DNA from: Solibacillus daqui
GTDB lineage: Bacteria > Bacillota > Bacilli > Bacillales_A > Planococcaceae
Assembly: GCF_028747805.1 (NCBI RefSeq)
Contig: NZ_CP114887.1
Coordinates: 1,481,501 to 1,545,500, forward strand
DNA length: 64,000 nt
Reading direction: 5' to 3'
Shown here in pieces: positions 8,727 to 17,407 of this stretch. The translations under genes and the position numbers were made by a program. The stretch's first letter is position 1. The number at the start of each line of letters is the position of its first letter. The notes under the pieces were generated by a model that saw nothing but the letters and a program-made list of their open reading frames with translations, searched no databases and was not told where the DNA came from.

Positions 8727-9626
8727 GTGTCGGTAGAATATGGAAAAACGCTAAGAATGATTCGACAACAAAAAGGAATAACCTTAAAGAAGCTAGCCGA
8801 TAACATCTGTTCTGTTTCTTTTTTATCAAAGTTTGAACGTGGGGATTCCGATATCACGCTTAGTCTTATGACAAGGTTGTTAGAAAAGTTAATGATGAAT
8901 TTTGATGAGTTCTTATTTATACATCACGATTATCAGCATGATCAACTAGAACAATTTTTTAATGCGGCTAGAACAGCGTATTTAAATAGAGATGTCAATC
9001 AACTAAAGCAGCTGAAAAACACAGCATTAAATAAATGGAAGCAATACGGTGTTGAAACATATCATTTTAATGCAATGTTACTTGAAGTTTATGAAAGTAT
9101 CGTAGATAGTAAATATATGGATGAAGGAATAAAGGAATATGATATTTCCCTCCTTTCCGATTACTTATTTCGGGTAGAGGTTTGGGGATATTATGAATTA
9201 TCACTTTATAATGGAACATTACTTTTACTCGAACCGGATATGGTTATTATGTTATCCAGAACCGCCTATGAGAAAAGTGCTCGCTTTCAAGACTTTAAAA
9301 AGGTGAATGAATCGATCACAGCTGTGCTTTTTAATACCATTATTTTTTTACTGGGTTCTGTGAATCGATTTCACGAAGAATTTACATACAAAAAGGAATT
9401 TATGGAGTTTATCTCGTATCTTGAGAAGATTGCCCTTCCAGAAAGCAACTTAATAGAAAGAAAACACTTATTAGAGTTGAAGGGTGCCTATGACATCAGA
9501 ATAGGTAACAAAGAAGAAGGGATTGCAAAAATAAAAAAAGCGATTCGAATATTAAATGACCTAAATTCTACTAAGTTAGCTAACAATATCGAGCAATATC
9601 TTTTACGAATTATCCGAATTATCTAA
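8727..9626 (+). CDS. Rgg/GadR/MutR-family transcriptional regulator
   Basis: About 299 residues: a Cro/C1 helix-turn-helix at residues 5-60 (YGKTLRMIRQQKGITLKKLA, then SFLSKFERGDSDITL), followed by an all-helical C-terminal domain. The SKFERG-D-DI motif and the total length (family about 280-300) are typical of Rgg/MutR proteins, many of which bind short hydrophobic peptides. I chose the GTG at 8727, six bases after AGGGGGG; an upstream in-frame start at 8661 lacks a ribosome site. It is divergent from the amidohydrolase gene. A TATTG-N7-CAATA inverted repeat at 8659-8675 lies between the two genes and may be a binding site. Confidence 0.8.
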   Translation: MSVEYGKTLRMIRQQKGITLKKLADNICSVSFLSKFERGDSDITLSLMTRLLEKLMMNFDEFLFIHHDYQHDQLEQFFNAARTAYLNRDVNQLKQLKNTALNKWKQYGVETYHFNAMLLEVYESIVDSKYMDEGIKEYDISLLSDYLFRVEVWGYYELSLYNGTLLLLEPDMVIMLSRTAYEKSARFQDFKKVNESITAVLFNTIIFLLGSVNRFHEEFTYKKEFMEFISYLEKIALPESNLIERKHLLELKGAYDIRIGNKEEGIAKIKKAIRILNDLNSTKLANNIEQYLLRIIRII

Positions 9627-10027
9627 TAGGGTTGACTTTATTTATTTAGATCCGCACCGAGATAAGCACGGCGATATTGTGTGCGTATTACCGAAAAATA
9701 CCTCTTTAATCTGATAATAAATCCATATTTTAATAAGAAGTGAACATCCCCAACTTATAGTCATGAGCTGTTTTTAAGGTATATAAAGGTGATAATTGGA
9801 AATAAATGAGGGGATCAAAATAAAAAATATGCCGTCATTTATTTAGACGACTATTTGCGCGATATGTGTTTTGATAAGAACGAAACGACTCCATAATTCG
9901 TTTCAGTAATATAGAATGGAATCAAAGAAATTCACATAAACTGCGCTAGTGTTTCGCAAGAATTTGCAGTAAGCTATGTTTTTCTAATAGGATATGTAGA
10001 CGAAATGTTTGGGGGTGATAAAACGAA
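9627..10027 (+). other. Intergenic region with two start-less open frames
   Basis: No complete gene. Two short frames read like protein fragments: one from 9631 (VDFIYLDPHRDKHGDIVCVL..., ending near 9712) and one near 9829-9895 (YAVIYLDDYLRDMCFDKNE...). Both contain IYLD, and neither has a start codon with a ribosome site. I infer decayed coding sequence of unknown origin. The last 60 bases hold the leader of the next gene. Confidence 0.35.
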
Positions 10028-11320
10028 ATGGAAAATGTAGTGATTTTTTCTATTCTATTTTTAATAGTGCTATGGCTATGGTGGAAATTGAATCGTGCTT
10101 ATTTTTTGCAACGTTACATTCGGAAGCAATTAAAACGAGGGATTCGCAACAATAAGCAGGAGATTCGGTTGGCAAAAGGCGATAAAGAGCAGCAATTTGA
10201 GGTATATAAGCAAGTGTATAATCATGCTATTGTTACGTCAAAGAAGCGCCATAAAAGAAACCAGGTAAAGTATGAGCGCCAAGTAAATAACGAGCTCAAT
10301 CGGATGATTCAAAATCCGCTAACACGCTTAATTTCATCGTTGCTTTTGTTAGTAAAAGGGATGACAGCGCTTGTTACGTTGTTTTTTACGATTGTCATTG
10401 GCTCAATTGTCGTTGATGAAGTAAAGGCGAGTGATTTAACGATGCCAACTATTAATCAAGAGGCGCAAATTAAACTAAAAAATGATGCAAGCGATGTCAT
10501 AGATCAGTTATTAACGAATTTCATAGATCCAAACCGAGGCGTTGCTACCCTGTCCTATGACGAAGTAGCGAATTCAAATATTGTCCCCGTTTATTCAGAT
10601 TCGGCTTATCCAGAAGGGGTGGAGACAGTCGAGCAGCTTGCACAGGCAACGGCCTATCATATGGCAAATTTTGAACAAAATTTTACGATTCCCTATTCGG
10701 GAGAAACGGCTGATTTTGGTGCAACAATTGATGAAGTTTATAAATGGCTAGAAGTAAATGAACCGTATTATTGGGGTGTATTTGCTGAAAGTTCATCAAG
10801 ATACATCGATTATGGCTCAGTAATTGAATGGCAGGTAGAAATGGCCTATGACTTAACAGCCGAGGAAAATGCAAAGGTAAACGGAAAAATTAAACAGCTA
10901 ACCGAATCGATACCTACTACAGCGACAGAAATTGAAAAAATAAAGTTTGTGAATGATTATTTAGTGAAGAATACTAAATATACTGCTGATAGTACGGCGA
11001 GTCCTCATACACCGTTTTCGATTTTAATGAATGGCGAGGGTGTTTGTGAGGGGTATGCCTTAGCAGCCTTACTTATGCTGGAGGCGTTGGATGTTGAAGT
11101 AAAATATGTCGTTGGTGATGCAGGCGGTCCCCATGCATGGAATTTAGTGAAGGTGGGAGAAGAATGGTACCATTTAGACACTACATGGAATGACCCTTTA
11201 CCAGACCAAGGTGAAAAAGTACATTATAATTATTTTCTATTAAGTGATGAAACTATGGCACAGGATCACACCTGGAATCGTGACGACTATCCAGCAACAG
11301 CAACGAGCAATTATTGGTGA
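10028..11320 (+). CDS. Membrane-anchored transglutaminase-like protein
   Basis: A 430-residue protein. An N-terminal membrane helix (residues 4-19) is followed by a highly basic region (20-95), a second membrane segment (about 100-132) and an outer domain. The C-terminal third is a transglutaminase-like cysteine peptidase fold: Cys in GEGVCEGYA (about 340), His in GGPHAWN (about 368), Asp in HLDTTWNDP (about 383), in the correct order and spacing. Such domains cleave or cross-link peptides at the cell surface, and all three catalytic residues are present. The N-terminal double anchor is the unusual part. GGGGGTG lies upstream of the ATG. It appears to be a single gene. Confidence 0.8.
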   Translation: MENVVIFSILFLIVLWLWWKLNRAYFLQRYIRKQLKRGIRNNKQEIRLAKGDKEQQFEVYKQVYNHAIVTSKKRHKRNQVKYERQVNNELNRMIQNPLTRLISSLLLLVKGMTALVTLFFTIVIGSIVVDEVKASDLTMPTINQEAQIKLKNDASDVIDQLLTNFIDPNRGVATLSYDEVANSNIVPVYSDSAYPEGVETVEQLAQATAYHMANFEQNFTIPYSGETADFGATIDEVYKWLEVNEPYYWGVFAESSSRYIDYGSVIEWQVEMAYDLTAEENAKVNGKIKQLTESIPTTATEIEKIKFVNDYLVKNTKYTADSTASPHTPFSILMNGEGVCEGYALAALLMLEALDVEVKYVVGDAGGPHAWNLVKVGEEWYHLDTTWNDPLPDQGEKVHYNYFLLSDETMAQDHTWNRDDYPATATSNYW

Positions 11321-11420
11321 TGAGATCTAAATGAAATGTCGTTTTTTTGCTAAGACAAGTACAAAAGGAATTTTGAATAGGGCAAAGGACTGTTCGAAAT
11401 TCGTTATTTCATAATTTAAC

Positions 11421-11466
11421 AATCTCCGTAAATTTTCAAAATGACAATTTACGGGGATTTTTTGTT
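11421..11466. terminator. Terminator after the transglutaminase-like gene
   Basis: AATCTCCGTAAATT pairs with AATTTACGGGGATT (one G-U), and six T follow. Confidence 0.8.
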
Positions 11467-11593
11467 TGGCTAAGTTAACAGGTTGATTTTTATGGCTAAC
11501 ATGCATTTTATTGTCAGTGAATTGCTTTATACTAAAAATAACGTTACACATCGCGATTATATAACGAAATATGGCAAGAAAGGTGGTTTACAC

Positions 11594-12043
11594 ATGGACG
11601 TAAAAGTATTGCTTGCTCCTGAATATACAAAGCCTATCGCCGAGATTAAAGCCCAGGAACTGACACCGCGAATCGAAAAGGTGGTGGCAATGCTTGAGCA
11701 GGAACAACAAAAAAAGATCATGATTTTAAAGGGCAAAGAAATCGCACTGATAGAAGAACAGGAAATCTTGTTAATTCGCACAGAGGTTAGGAAAGTGTGT
11801 GTCTATTTAACAGATGGCACTTGGCATGAAACGAATATGACGCTCGCACAATTTGAAGAGATTTTAAGCGAGCCTTTTGTTCGCATTTCTAAAAGTGCCA
11901 TTGTCAATTTGGAAGCAGTGCAATCGGTAAAGGCGGCTTTTAGTGGCATGCTTCATGTGACACTCAAAAATGATTTGGACGAAAGTATTAGCCGTAATTA
12001 CCGAAAATACTTTAAAGAAAAGTTAAAGGAGTGGTATTCATGA
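11594..12043 (+). CDS. LytTR-type DNA-binding regulator
   Basis: A 149-residue regulator whose C-terminal 95 residues form a LytTR domain. It has the strand after 'EEQEILLIRTEVRKVCVYL', the TNMTLAQFEEIL segment, FVRISKSAIVNL, and the final strands ending in SRNYRKYFKEKL. There is no receiver domain, only about 50 N-terminal residues, so it is a stand-alone LytTR protein. The ATG follows AAAGGTGG. It overlaps the next gene by four bases (ATGA). LytTR genes of this size coupled to a small membrane protein are known as LytTR regulatory systems (for example HdrR/HdrM and BrsR/BrsM in streptococci), where the membrane protein restrains the regulator. I infer the same here. Confidence 0.85.
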   Translation: MDVKVLLAPEYTKPIAEIKAQELTPRIEKVVAMLEQEQQKKIMILKGKEIALIEEQEILLIRTEVRKVCVYLTDGTWHETNMTLAQFEEILSEPFVRISKSAIVNLEAVQSVKAAFSGMLHVTLKNDLDESISRNYRKYFKEKLKEWYS

Positions 12044-12462
12044 GAAAAGCTGTCCAATCAATCATGGGTTCGTTTGCAGTGGGGTGTATGATTTTCATGG
12101 TATCGATTTTAATTGCGTATTGGGATGGGCAAATGCAAATTTTTGAGCAGATGCAAAATCGTTATGATCAATACGTACTGGGCATTTTCATGGTTAGTAT
12201 CGTTACTGGGGGTGGGGGTTATATCATTTACAGATTGAACATTTCCTATAATAAGCGTGTGCTGCTGCATTATGGCGCAAGTATTTTGACCATAATGGTT
12301 ATTTCTATTTGGCTTGAAATTATTACAATTTCTGTTTCGCAAATATTAACATATGGAACATTTACATCTGCCATTTTCATTGTCAATTGGTACTACCACT
12401 ATGTGAATGCGAAAAAAGATGCGGAAGAAATCAATGCGCTGTTAAAACAAAACGTGCACTGA
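12040..12462 (+). CDS. DUF3021 family four-helix membrane protein
   Basis: A 140-residue integral membrane protein with four hydrophobic helices (about 8-30, 44-64, 74-98 and 101-121) and a charged C-terminal tail (KKDAEEINALLK). It matches the layout of DUF3021 proteins, which are regularly encoded after a LytTR regulator. The ATG overlaps the stop of the regulator, and GGAG lies nine bases upstream inside it, so translation is coupled. I infer it is the membrane partner, probably an antagonist, of the LytTR protein. Confidence 0.75.
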   Translation: MRKAVQSIMGSFAVGCMIFMVSILIAYWDGQMQIFEQMQNRYDQYVLGIFMVSIVTGGGGYIIYRLNISYNKRVLLHYGASILTIMVISIWLEIITISVSQILTYGTFTSAIFIVNWYYHYVNAKKDAEEINALLKQNVH

Positions 12463-12521
12463 TTGGTATTTTATGGTATATTTATATATAGTTGGAATAT
12501 AAGGAGGGTGGGGAGAACTAA

Positions 12522-13061
12522 ATGTTGAAGCAATATTCACCGAGGCTATTATTTACATTAGCCGCAATTACTTGTCTTGTCATATCACCGCTTTTTGCCA
12601 TTTTTGTACCAATGACCGTGCCTGATTTATTTTTAACGGATCGCTCATGGTTTTACATCTATTCCTTCAAGGGCAATGTCAAGCTTATAATGATGGGATT
12701 TGTCCTATTAGCAGCGGCCTTTGCATTACTGAGCTGGAAGCGACATGCAGCGACTTATGTTGGATGTTTGGCACTCATTATTTTTGGGCTCGTTACATTG
12801 TATAGCTCCACTGAAAATTACACAGCAATTAATGAAACGCAAGTACAGAAAAATTTGCTAATCGGCTCGCAGACGTTAAAATGGTCTGAAATAGATGAAG
12901 TGGTGCTTGAATATGTGCCGGGTTCATTAGGGCAATACATTTTTAAAGGCAAAAACGGGAAAGAAATAATTGTTGCAGAGGATAAAGAAATGGCAACTAG
13001 CTATATTTACCAAATGGCGAATAAGCAAGATGTACCTTTTAATGAGTATGAGAAGAAATAA
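12522..13061 (+). CDS. Membrane protein of unknown function, PH-like tail
   Basis: A 179-residue protein with three hydrophobic helices: about 9-32, 52-71 and 77-96. A soluble domain of about 80 residues (TAINETQVQKNLLIG, LKWSEIDEVVLEY) follows. It has the short-strand pattern of bacterial PH-like domains. It starts 59 bases after the DUF3021 gene behind AAGGAGGGTGGGG and is probably part of the same transcript as the LytTR pair. I do not recognise a named family. Confidence 0.65.
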   Translation: MLKQYSPRLLFTLAAITCLVISPLFAIFVPMTVPDLFLTDRSWFYIYSFKGNVKLIMMGFVLLAAAFALLSWKRHAATYVGCLALIIFGLVTLYSSTENYTAINETQVQKNLLIGSQTLKWSEIDEVVLEYVPGSLGQYIFKGKNGKEIIVAEDKEMATSYIYQMANKQDVPFNEYEKK

Positions 13062-13119
13062 AGAAAGGCTGCATTCGTGTTGGATTTTAATCCGACTTGA
13101 TTCGCAGCCTTTCTTTATT
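13057..13119. terminator. Bidirectional terminator
   Basis: AATAAAGAAAGGCTGC pairs perfectly with GCAGCCTTTCTTTATT. It spans the stop codons of the convergent genes on both sides. The 31-base loop contains a second small hairpin. Confidence 0.85.
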
Positions 13120-14392
13120 TAAACGCCTCAACTAGTGCACGCCCATCTGTCTCACCAAGCGGTAAATCTAATATACGTGCAATTGTTGGACCAATATCAA
13201 CAACGTTTACTTCACCTAAATCTAAGCCTTGCTGTACGGTCGGCCCTGCAATAATAAGGTTGCTCGTATAATCGGGCTTACCCGGCAAGTAGCCATGTGT
13301 TGCATAAACCTTGCCCTGTGCATGCAAGTCAATTACAGCCTCGCATTTATAGTCGTCATCAAAGCAGTAGCCTTGCTTAGCTTCAAGCATCATTTCAAAG
13401 CGTGGATCGACATGCATAGCATCAAGCTTCTGCTTATCAAAAATGGCTTCAATGCCGTATCGTTCATCATGCAACGCTTCTTGTAAAAGGGTAAGAGCTA
13501 ATTCACGTGCATCATCATCTCCATGTTGCACATGTAAATACGCCGCACCACCTGCCGCCTGCACATAGGCACGCCACTTCGGAATACCTGCTTCTTCATA
13601 AATGAGCCCGTGATCTGCAAACAAGCGATTTAAATACACCTTATAACGTACATCGAGTTGACTATGGTCACCAACGATCATAAAGGTCGTTTCGTCATAC
13701 GTACCCGCCACTTTTGTCGCGTCGATAATCGCGCCAATACGGCGATCCATTCGTGTTAATACTTCATCTATATGTGTACCCTTTGTACCTTTTATATGCT
13801 TGATGTCATCTAAATCAATTAAATGTAGCATAAAGAGTTCAGGCTTTTTGTTTTTAATTGTATCCACTGCGCACGCAGTAGTGAAATCATCTAAGTATGG
13901 TTGCTCAATCCCTTGACGAATTTTTCCGTACTTCAATTCTAAAACCAATGTATAAAGCTTACTGCCATTTTTTAAGATTTTTAGCGCTTGATTTTCCCCA
14001 CGTACGGCACGAATTTCGGGGATGTTGTACGTAATCGGCGCTTTACCAGAAACAGGCCAAAGTAACGCAGCGGTTTTTAAGCCCTTTTTATGTGCCGCTT
14101 CAAAAATGGTCGGGCTTTTCATATCGCTTAAAAACCAATGCCAGTCTTGGTCGATTTCCGGTACGAATGGCTGGAACGGATTGTTGTGAAACACGCGGTG
14201 CTTATCAGGGTAATTGCCTGTTACATACGACGAATGAATGACATATGTTAATGTCGGATATACACTTTTGACGTTTGTCGTTGTTGCACCGCGCTTGATT
14301 AAGCTTTTTAAATGGGGTAGCTCTTTTGCCACTGCCCAATTATCTTGTGAAAAGGCATCGTACGAAATGACGATACAATATTTTTTAACCAT
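13115..14392 (-). CDS. Alkaline-phosphatase-superfamily phosphodiesterase (NPP-like)
   Basis: A 425-residue protein of the type I phosphodiesterase/nucleotide pyrophosphatase branch. Metal and nucleophile motifs are ISYDAF (Asp, residue 11), SVYPTLTYVIHSSYVTG with the catalytic Thr (about 46), HLIDLDDIKH (about 172), IVGDHSQ (about 218) and ATHGYLPG near the C-terminus. No signal peptide is visible, so it is probably cytosolic. It starts four bases after the stop of an upstream UMF1-type transporter, with GAGG as ribosome site, so the two form an operon; uptake and cleavage of a phosphorylated compound is a reasonable guess. The substrate is unknown. Confidence 0.8.
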   Translation of the reverse strand: MVKKYCIVISYDAFSQDNWAVAKELPHLKSLIKRGATTTNVKSVYPTLTYVIHSSYVTGNYPDKHRVFHNNPFQPFVPEIDQDWHWFLSDMKSPTIFEAAHKKGLKTAALLWPVSGKAPITYNIPEIRAVRGENQALKILKNGSKLYTLVLELKYGKIRQGIEQPYLDDFTTACAVDTIKNKKPELFMLHLIDLDDIKHIKGTKGTHIDEVLTRMDRRIGAIIDATKVAGTYDETTFMIVGDHSQLDVRYKVYLNRLFADHGLIYEEAGIPKWRAYVQAAGGAAYLHVQHGDDDARELALTLLQEALHDERYGIEAIFDKQKLDAMHVDPRFEMMLEAKQGYCFDDDYKCEAVIDLHAQGKVYATHGYLPGKPDYTSNLIIAGPTVQQGLDLGEVNVVDIGPTIARILDLPLGETDGRALVEAFK

Positions 14393-14396
14393 TCGA

Positions 14397-15650
14397 TTAC
14401 CTCGCTGTCTGTGGGCGTGATGTTGCGTCCTTTGGTAGCATTAAAAATACAAGGAGCCCTAAAATAAATAACGGAATAATTGATAAAATACTGTATTTTG
14501 CCGCGCCTGTTAATGTCGTTGTTAGTGCCATTAAAAATGGACCGATAATCGCGGCGAACTTGCCAAAAATATTGTAGAAGCCGAAAAATTCATTCGAGCG
14601 TTCTTTCGGAATAATTTTGCCGTAATACGAACGGCTTAGCGCCTGGATACCACCTTGCGCGGAACCAATCATTACACCAAGAACGAAAATATGCCACATT
14701 TCTGAAATGAAAAAGGCTGCTATACAAGACACAAGATACGTTAATATGCCGACGATAATCATCGTACGTGTTGAATATTTTTTGGCTAACGACCCGTAAA
14801 GTAGAGCAAAAGGGAATGCTACAATTTGAATGACAAGTAAAATGCCAAGGAGCATAAATGTATCGAATGAATCGGCACCAAGAACACTTGTCGCATACGG
14901 TACAACCATTTTAATGATTGTATCCACACCATCAATGTATAAAAAGTATGCGATTAAAAAGGTAAAGACGATTTTATAATCTTTAATTTGCATAAAAGTT
15001 TGACCAAGTCGTTTAAAGCTATTTCCAACCGGATTTGGCTCTGGCTCGATATAGTGCCGCTGCTTCACATCTTTGATCATTGGAATTGTCAATAACCCCC
15101 ACCAAAGCGCGGTAATCAAGAACCCAATTTGATAGCCGATTGCTTTGTCCATGCCCATTAGAAAAATAACGACTAAACTAATGCCGAATGGTATAACGCT
15201 AGAAATATAGCCGAAAGCAAAGCCGGATGAAGATACTTTATCCATCTTTTCATCGGTCGTAACATCGACTAAAAAAGAATCATAGAAAATGTTTGCGCCC
15301 GCAAAGCCGATGCACGATAAAATGTACATCACAATAAGGAGCTGCCACTGTCCACTATCTGGTGTGATAAACGCAAATGATAATGTAGAAAAAATACCTA
15401 CAAGTGCGAAAAATGTAAAGAAGCGTTTTTTCTTGTCCTTATAATCGGCAAATGCACCGAGCATCGGGCTTAGTATGGCTACTAGAATACTTGCAAGGGA
15501 ATTAAAATAGCCCAAATCCATGTTGTTGACACCGTTAAACATACCAAAGACAATTGGAAACAGTGCGGTTGTAATGGCCATTGAATAAGCAGAATTCCCG
15601 CAATCATACAGTATCCACGATTTTTCTTCTTTTGTTAACTTCAAATGCAT
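14397..15650 (-). CDS. MFS transporter, UMF1/Atg22-like
   Basis: A 417-residue protein with about 12 membrane helices. It opens with YDCGNSAYSMAITTALFPIV, a hallmark of the UMF1 (vacuole effluxer Atg22-like) branch, and has GAFADYKDKKKRF between helices 2 and 3. QGGIQALSRSYYGKIIP near residue 330 is the matching second signature. The ATG has AAGGGAG eight bases upstream. It is the first gene of a two-gene operon with a phosphodiesterase. The transported compound cannot be told; bacterial members are poorly characterised. Confidence 0.85.
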   Translation of the reverse strand: MHLKLTKEEKSWILYDCGNSAYSMAITTALFPIVFGMFNGVNNMDLGYFNSLASILVAILSPMLGAFADYKDKKKRFFTFFALVGIFSTLSFAFITPDSGQWQLLIVMYILSCIGFAGANIFYDSFLVDVTTDEKMDKVSSSGFAFGYISSVIPFGISLVVIFLMGMDKAIGYQIGFLITALWWGLLTIPMIKDVKQRHYIEPEPNPVGNSFKRLGQTFMQIKDYKIVFTFLIAYFLYIDGVDTIIKMVVPYATSVLGADSFDTFMLLGILLVIQIVAFPFALLYGSLAKKYSTRTMIIVGILTYLVSCIAAFFISEMWHIFVLGVMIGSAQGGIQALSRSYYGKIIPKERSNEFFGFYNIFGKFAAIIGPFLMALTTTLTGAAKYSILSIIPLFILGLLVFLMLPKDATSRPQTAR

Positions 15651-15840
15651 TGAACTCCCTTCATATCTGTATTTGCCGCATGTGCGACTAGAAAAAAAGT
15701 CTACGTTATGATGAATATTATACCATCGGAATGGAAAGTAACGGAAATTGAAGCTGTTAATTTTACATTAAATTAATAACTTTAAAAATTGGATGGGTTT
15801 TCTAATATAATACGAGTAAAATATAGACTGGAGGTGCGTG

Positions 15841-17013
15841 ATGCAAAAAATGGTTAATTATTTTCATCCGTTAGTATGGATTATTTTATGTGGTACGATT
15901 TTTGTTCGGACAGCTAGCTTTATGGCTATTCCATTTTTAGCGCTCTATTTACACAATGAGTTAGAGGCATCACCGCTAATAATAGGGATAACAATCGGGA
16001 TTGCGCCACTATTTTCAACATTTGGTGGGTTAATTGGGGGCTATTTGACGGATCGTTTCGGACGAAAAAGCGTTATTATTACAACGGTTTTCATTTGGAG
16101 TCTAACCTTCGCTGGCTTTGCGTTTGCGCCATCAGCAATCTTTTTTGTCGTTTTGAATGCGTTGAATGGACTGTGCCGCTCGTTTTTTGAACCGGGTACG
16201 CAGGCGCTAATGATTGATTTTACCGAAAATGAAAAAAAGCGTAGACTGTTTTCAGTGCGTTATACAGCAATTAATATAGCAGCGGTCATTGGTCCATTAT
16301 TAGGTGTTTGGATATCCGATCTTTCAAGCCCTGCCATACCATTTGCGATTACGGGTATTATGTATGCGATGTATGGGGTATTTTTACTCGTTGTGCTGAA
16401 TCGTTATGAAATGAAACAAAACAAACTTTCAAATACACAGCATGTTTTTACGATTTTCAAAGCGGTGTTTCAAGATCAAAAGCTATTATTATTCATTGCG
16501 GGTGGCATATTAGTTGTACTAGGCTATTCGCAATTTGATTCGACATTGCCTCAGTTTATTAATATGAATGTGGAAGACGGTGTAAAACTGTTTTCGTATG
16601 TTATTATCGCCAATTCAATAACGGTACTGGCATTACAATTGCCACTGACAATGATGATAGAAAAAATGTCAATTTATACATCGTTAAAAATGGGGATTAT
16701 TATCTTTTCGGTTGGTTTATTTTTATTTGGTTTGTCGGACAGTGCGTGGATGTTTATCGCGAGTATGATTGTGTTTTCGATTGGAGAAATTTTCTGTTTT
16801 CCAATGATGAATGCGGTAATTGAAGAAATCGCACCAGAAGATCAGAAGGGGACGTATTTAGGCGCTGCGCAACTCAAAAATATCGGAGGCTTTATTGGAC
16901 CGATTTTTGGTGGGTGGCTTTTAACGTCTGCAATCGATTTTATGTTTGCGATTATTGCCGCTTTGATGTTCAGTAGCATTTTAATTTATCGTAAAGCACT
17001 TAGAACTTCATAG
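15841..17013 (+). CDS. MFS multidrug-type transporter
   Basis: A 390-residue MFS protein with 12 predicted helices. The loop 2-3 motif is GGYLTDRFGRKSVI, and motif C-like glycines (AAVIGPLLGVWISD, about 144-157) mark a drug:proton antiporter of the DHA1 kind; it resembles MdtH/YqjV. The ATG at 15841 is preferred, five bases after TGGAGGTG; a GTG codon directly before it is too close to the ribosome site. It precedes the thiamine locus but is separated from it by the first TPP leader, so it need not be thiamine-related. Confidence 0.8.
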   Translation: MQKMVNYFHPLVWIILCGTIFVRTASFMAIPFLALYLHNELEASPLIIGITIGIAPLFSTFGGLIGGYLTDRFGRKSVIITTVFIWSLTFAGFAFAPSAIFFVVLNALNGLCRSFFEPGTQALMIDFTENEKKRRLFSVRYTAINIAAVIGPLLGVWISDLSSPAIPFAITGIMYAMYGVFLLVVLNRYEMKQNKLSNTQHVFTIFKAVFQDQKLLLFIAGGILVVLGYSQFDSTLPQFINMNVEDGVKLFSYVIIANSITVLALQLPLTMMIEKMSIYTSLKMGIIIFSVGLFLFGLSDSAWMFIASMIVFSIGEIFCFPMMNAVIEEIAPEDQKGTYLGAAQLKNIGGFIGPIFGGWLLTSAIDFMFAIIAALMFSSILIYRKALRTS

Positions 17014-17083
17014 TGTGGTGAAATCTTACAATAAACCTTGCGTTAAAAATTTTGTTTTGTTACACTCATACTAATTAATTGCA

Positions 17084-17163
17084 TTTGCAGGGGGACACAT
17101 TGTGTTGAGAAGGTAAAACCTGACCCTTAGAACCTGACCGTTAATACGGACGTAGGGAGCAAA
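17084..17163 (+). promoter_or_regulatory. TPP riboswitch (first of two)
   Basis: A THI-box aptamer: closing helix TTTGC/GCAAA, a TTGAGA pyrimidine-sensor element, ACCCTTAGAACCTGA, and CGTAGGGA closing the pyrophosphate arm. The P4-type stem is short (CCG/CGG). Its own terminator follows. It should terminate transcription when thiamine pyrophosphate is bound. Confidence 0.9.
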
Positions 17164-17193
17164 GTACATCATTTTTAAATTGTACTTACTAGG

Positions 17194-17222
17194 GCTCTGC
17201 GTATTTTTACGTGGAGCTTTTC
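17194..17222 (+). terminator. Terminator of the first TPP riboswitch
   Basis: GCTCTGCGTA pairs with TACGTGGAGC (two G-U pairs), followed by four T, a C and more T. A separate AAGTACA/TGTACTT hairpin at 17162-17187 lies before it and may belong to the antiterminator side. Confidence 0.75.
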
Positions 17223-17239
17223 GTTTGCAAATACTTTAA

Positions 17240-17319
17240 TTGCGGGGGGACACATCGTGTTGAGAAGGTTAAAACCTGACCCTTAGAACCTGAACAGTTA
17301 ATACTGGCGTAGGGAGCAA
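17240..17319 (+). promoter_or_regulatory. TPP riboswitch (second of two)
   Basis: A second complete THI-box with the same conserved blocks: TTGAGA, ACCCTTAGAACCTGA and GGCGTAGGGAGCAAA. The P4/P5 stem CAGT/ACTG is better than in copy one. It leads to a strong terminator just before thiM. Two aptamers in series with two terminators give a steeper response to TPP. Confidence 0.92.
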
Positions 17320-17344
17320 ACACAGGGTGAATCTACTCTTTTTT

Positions 17345-17373
17345 GGCGTCTCTATATATAGAGACGCCTTTTT
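17345..17373 (+). terminator. Terminator of the second TPP riboswitch
   Basis: GGCGTCTCTA pairs perfectly with TAGAGACGCC, then five T. It lies 26 bases past the aptamer and 18 bases before the thiM ribosome site. Confidence 0.9.
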
Positions 17374-17407
17374 GCCTTTACGTCCACCAAAAGAGGAGTG
17401 AATATCG

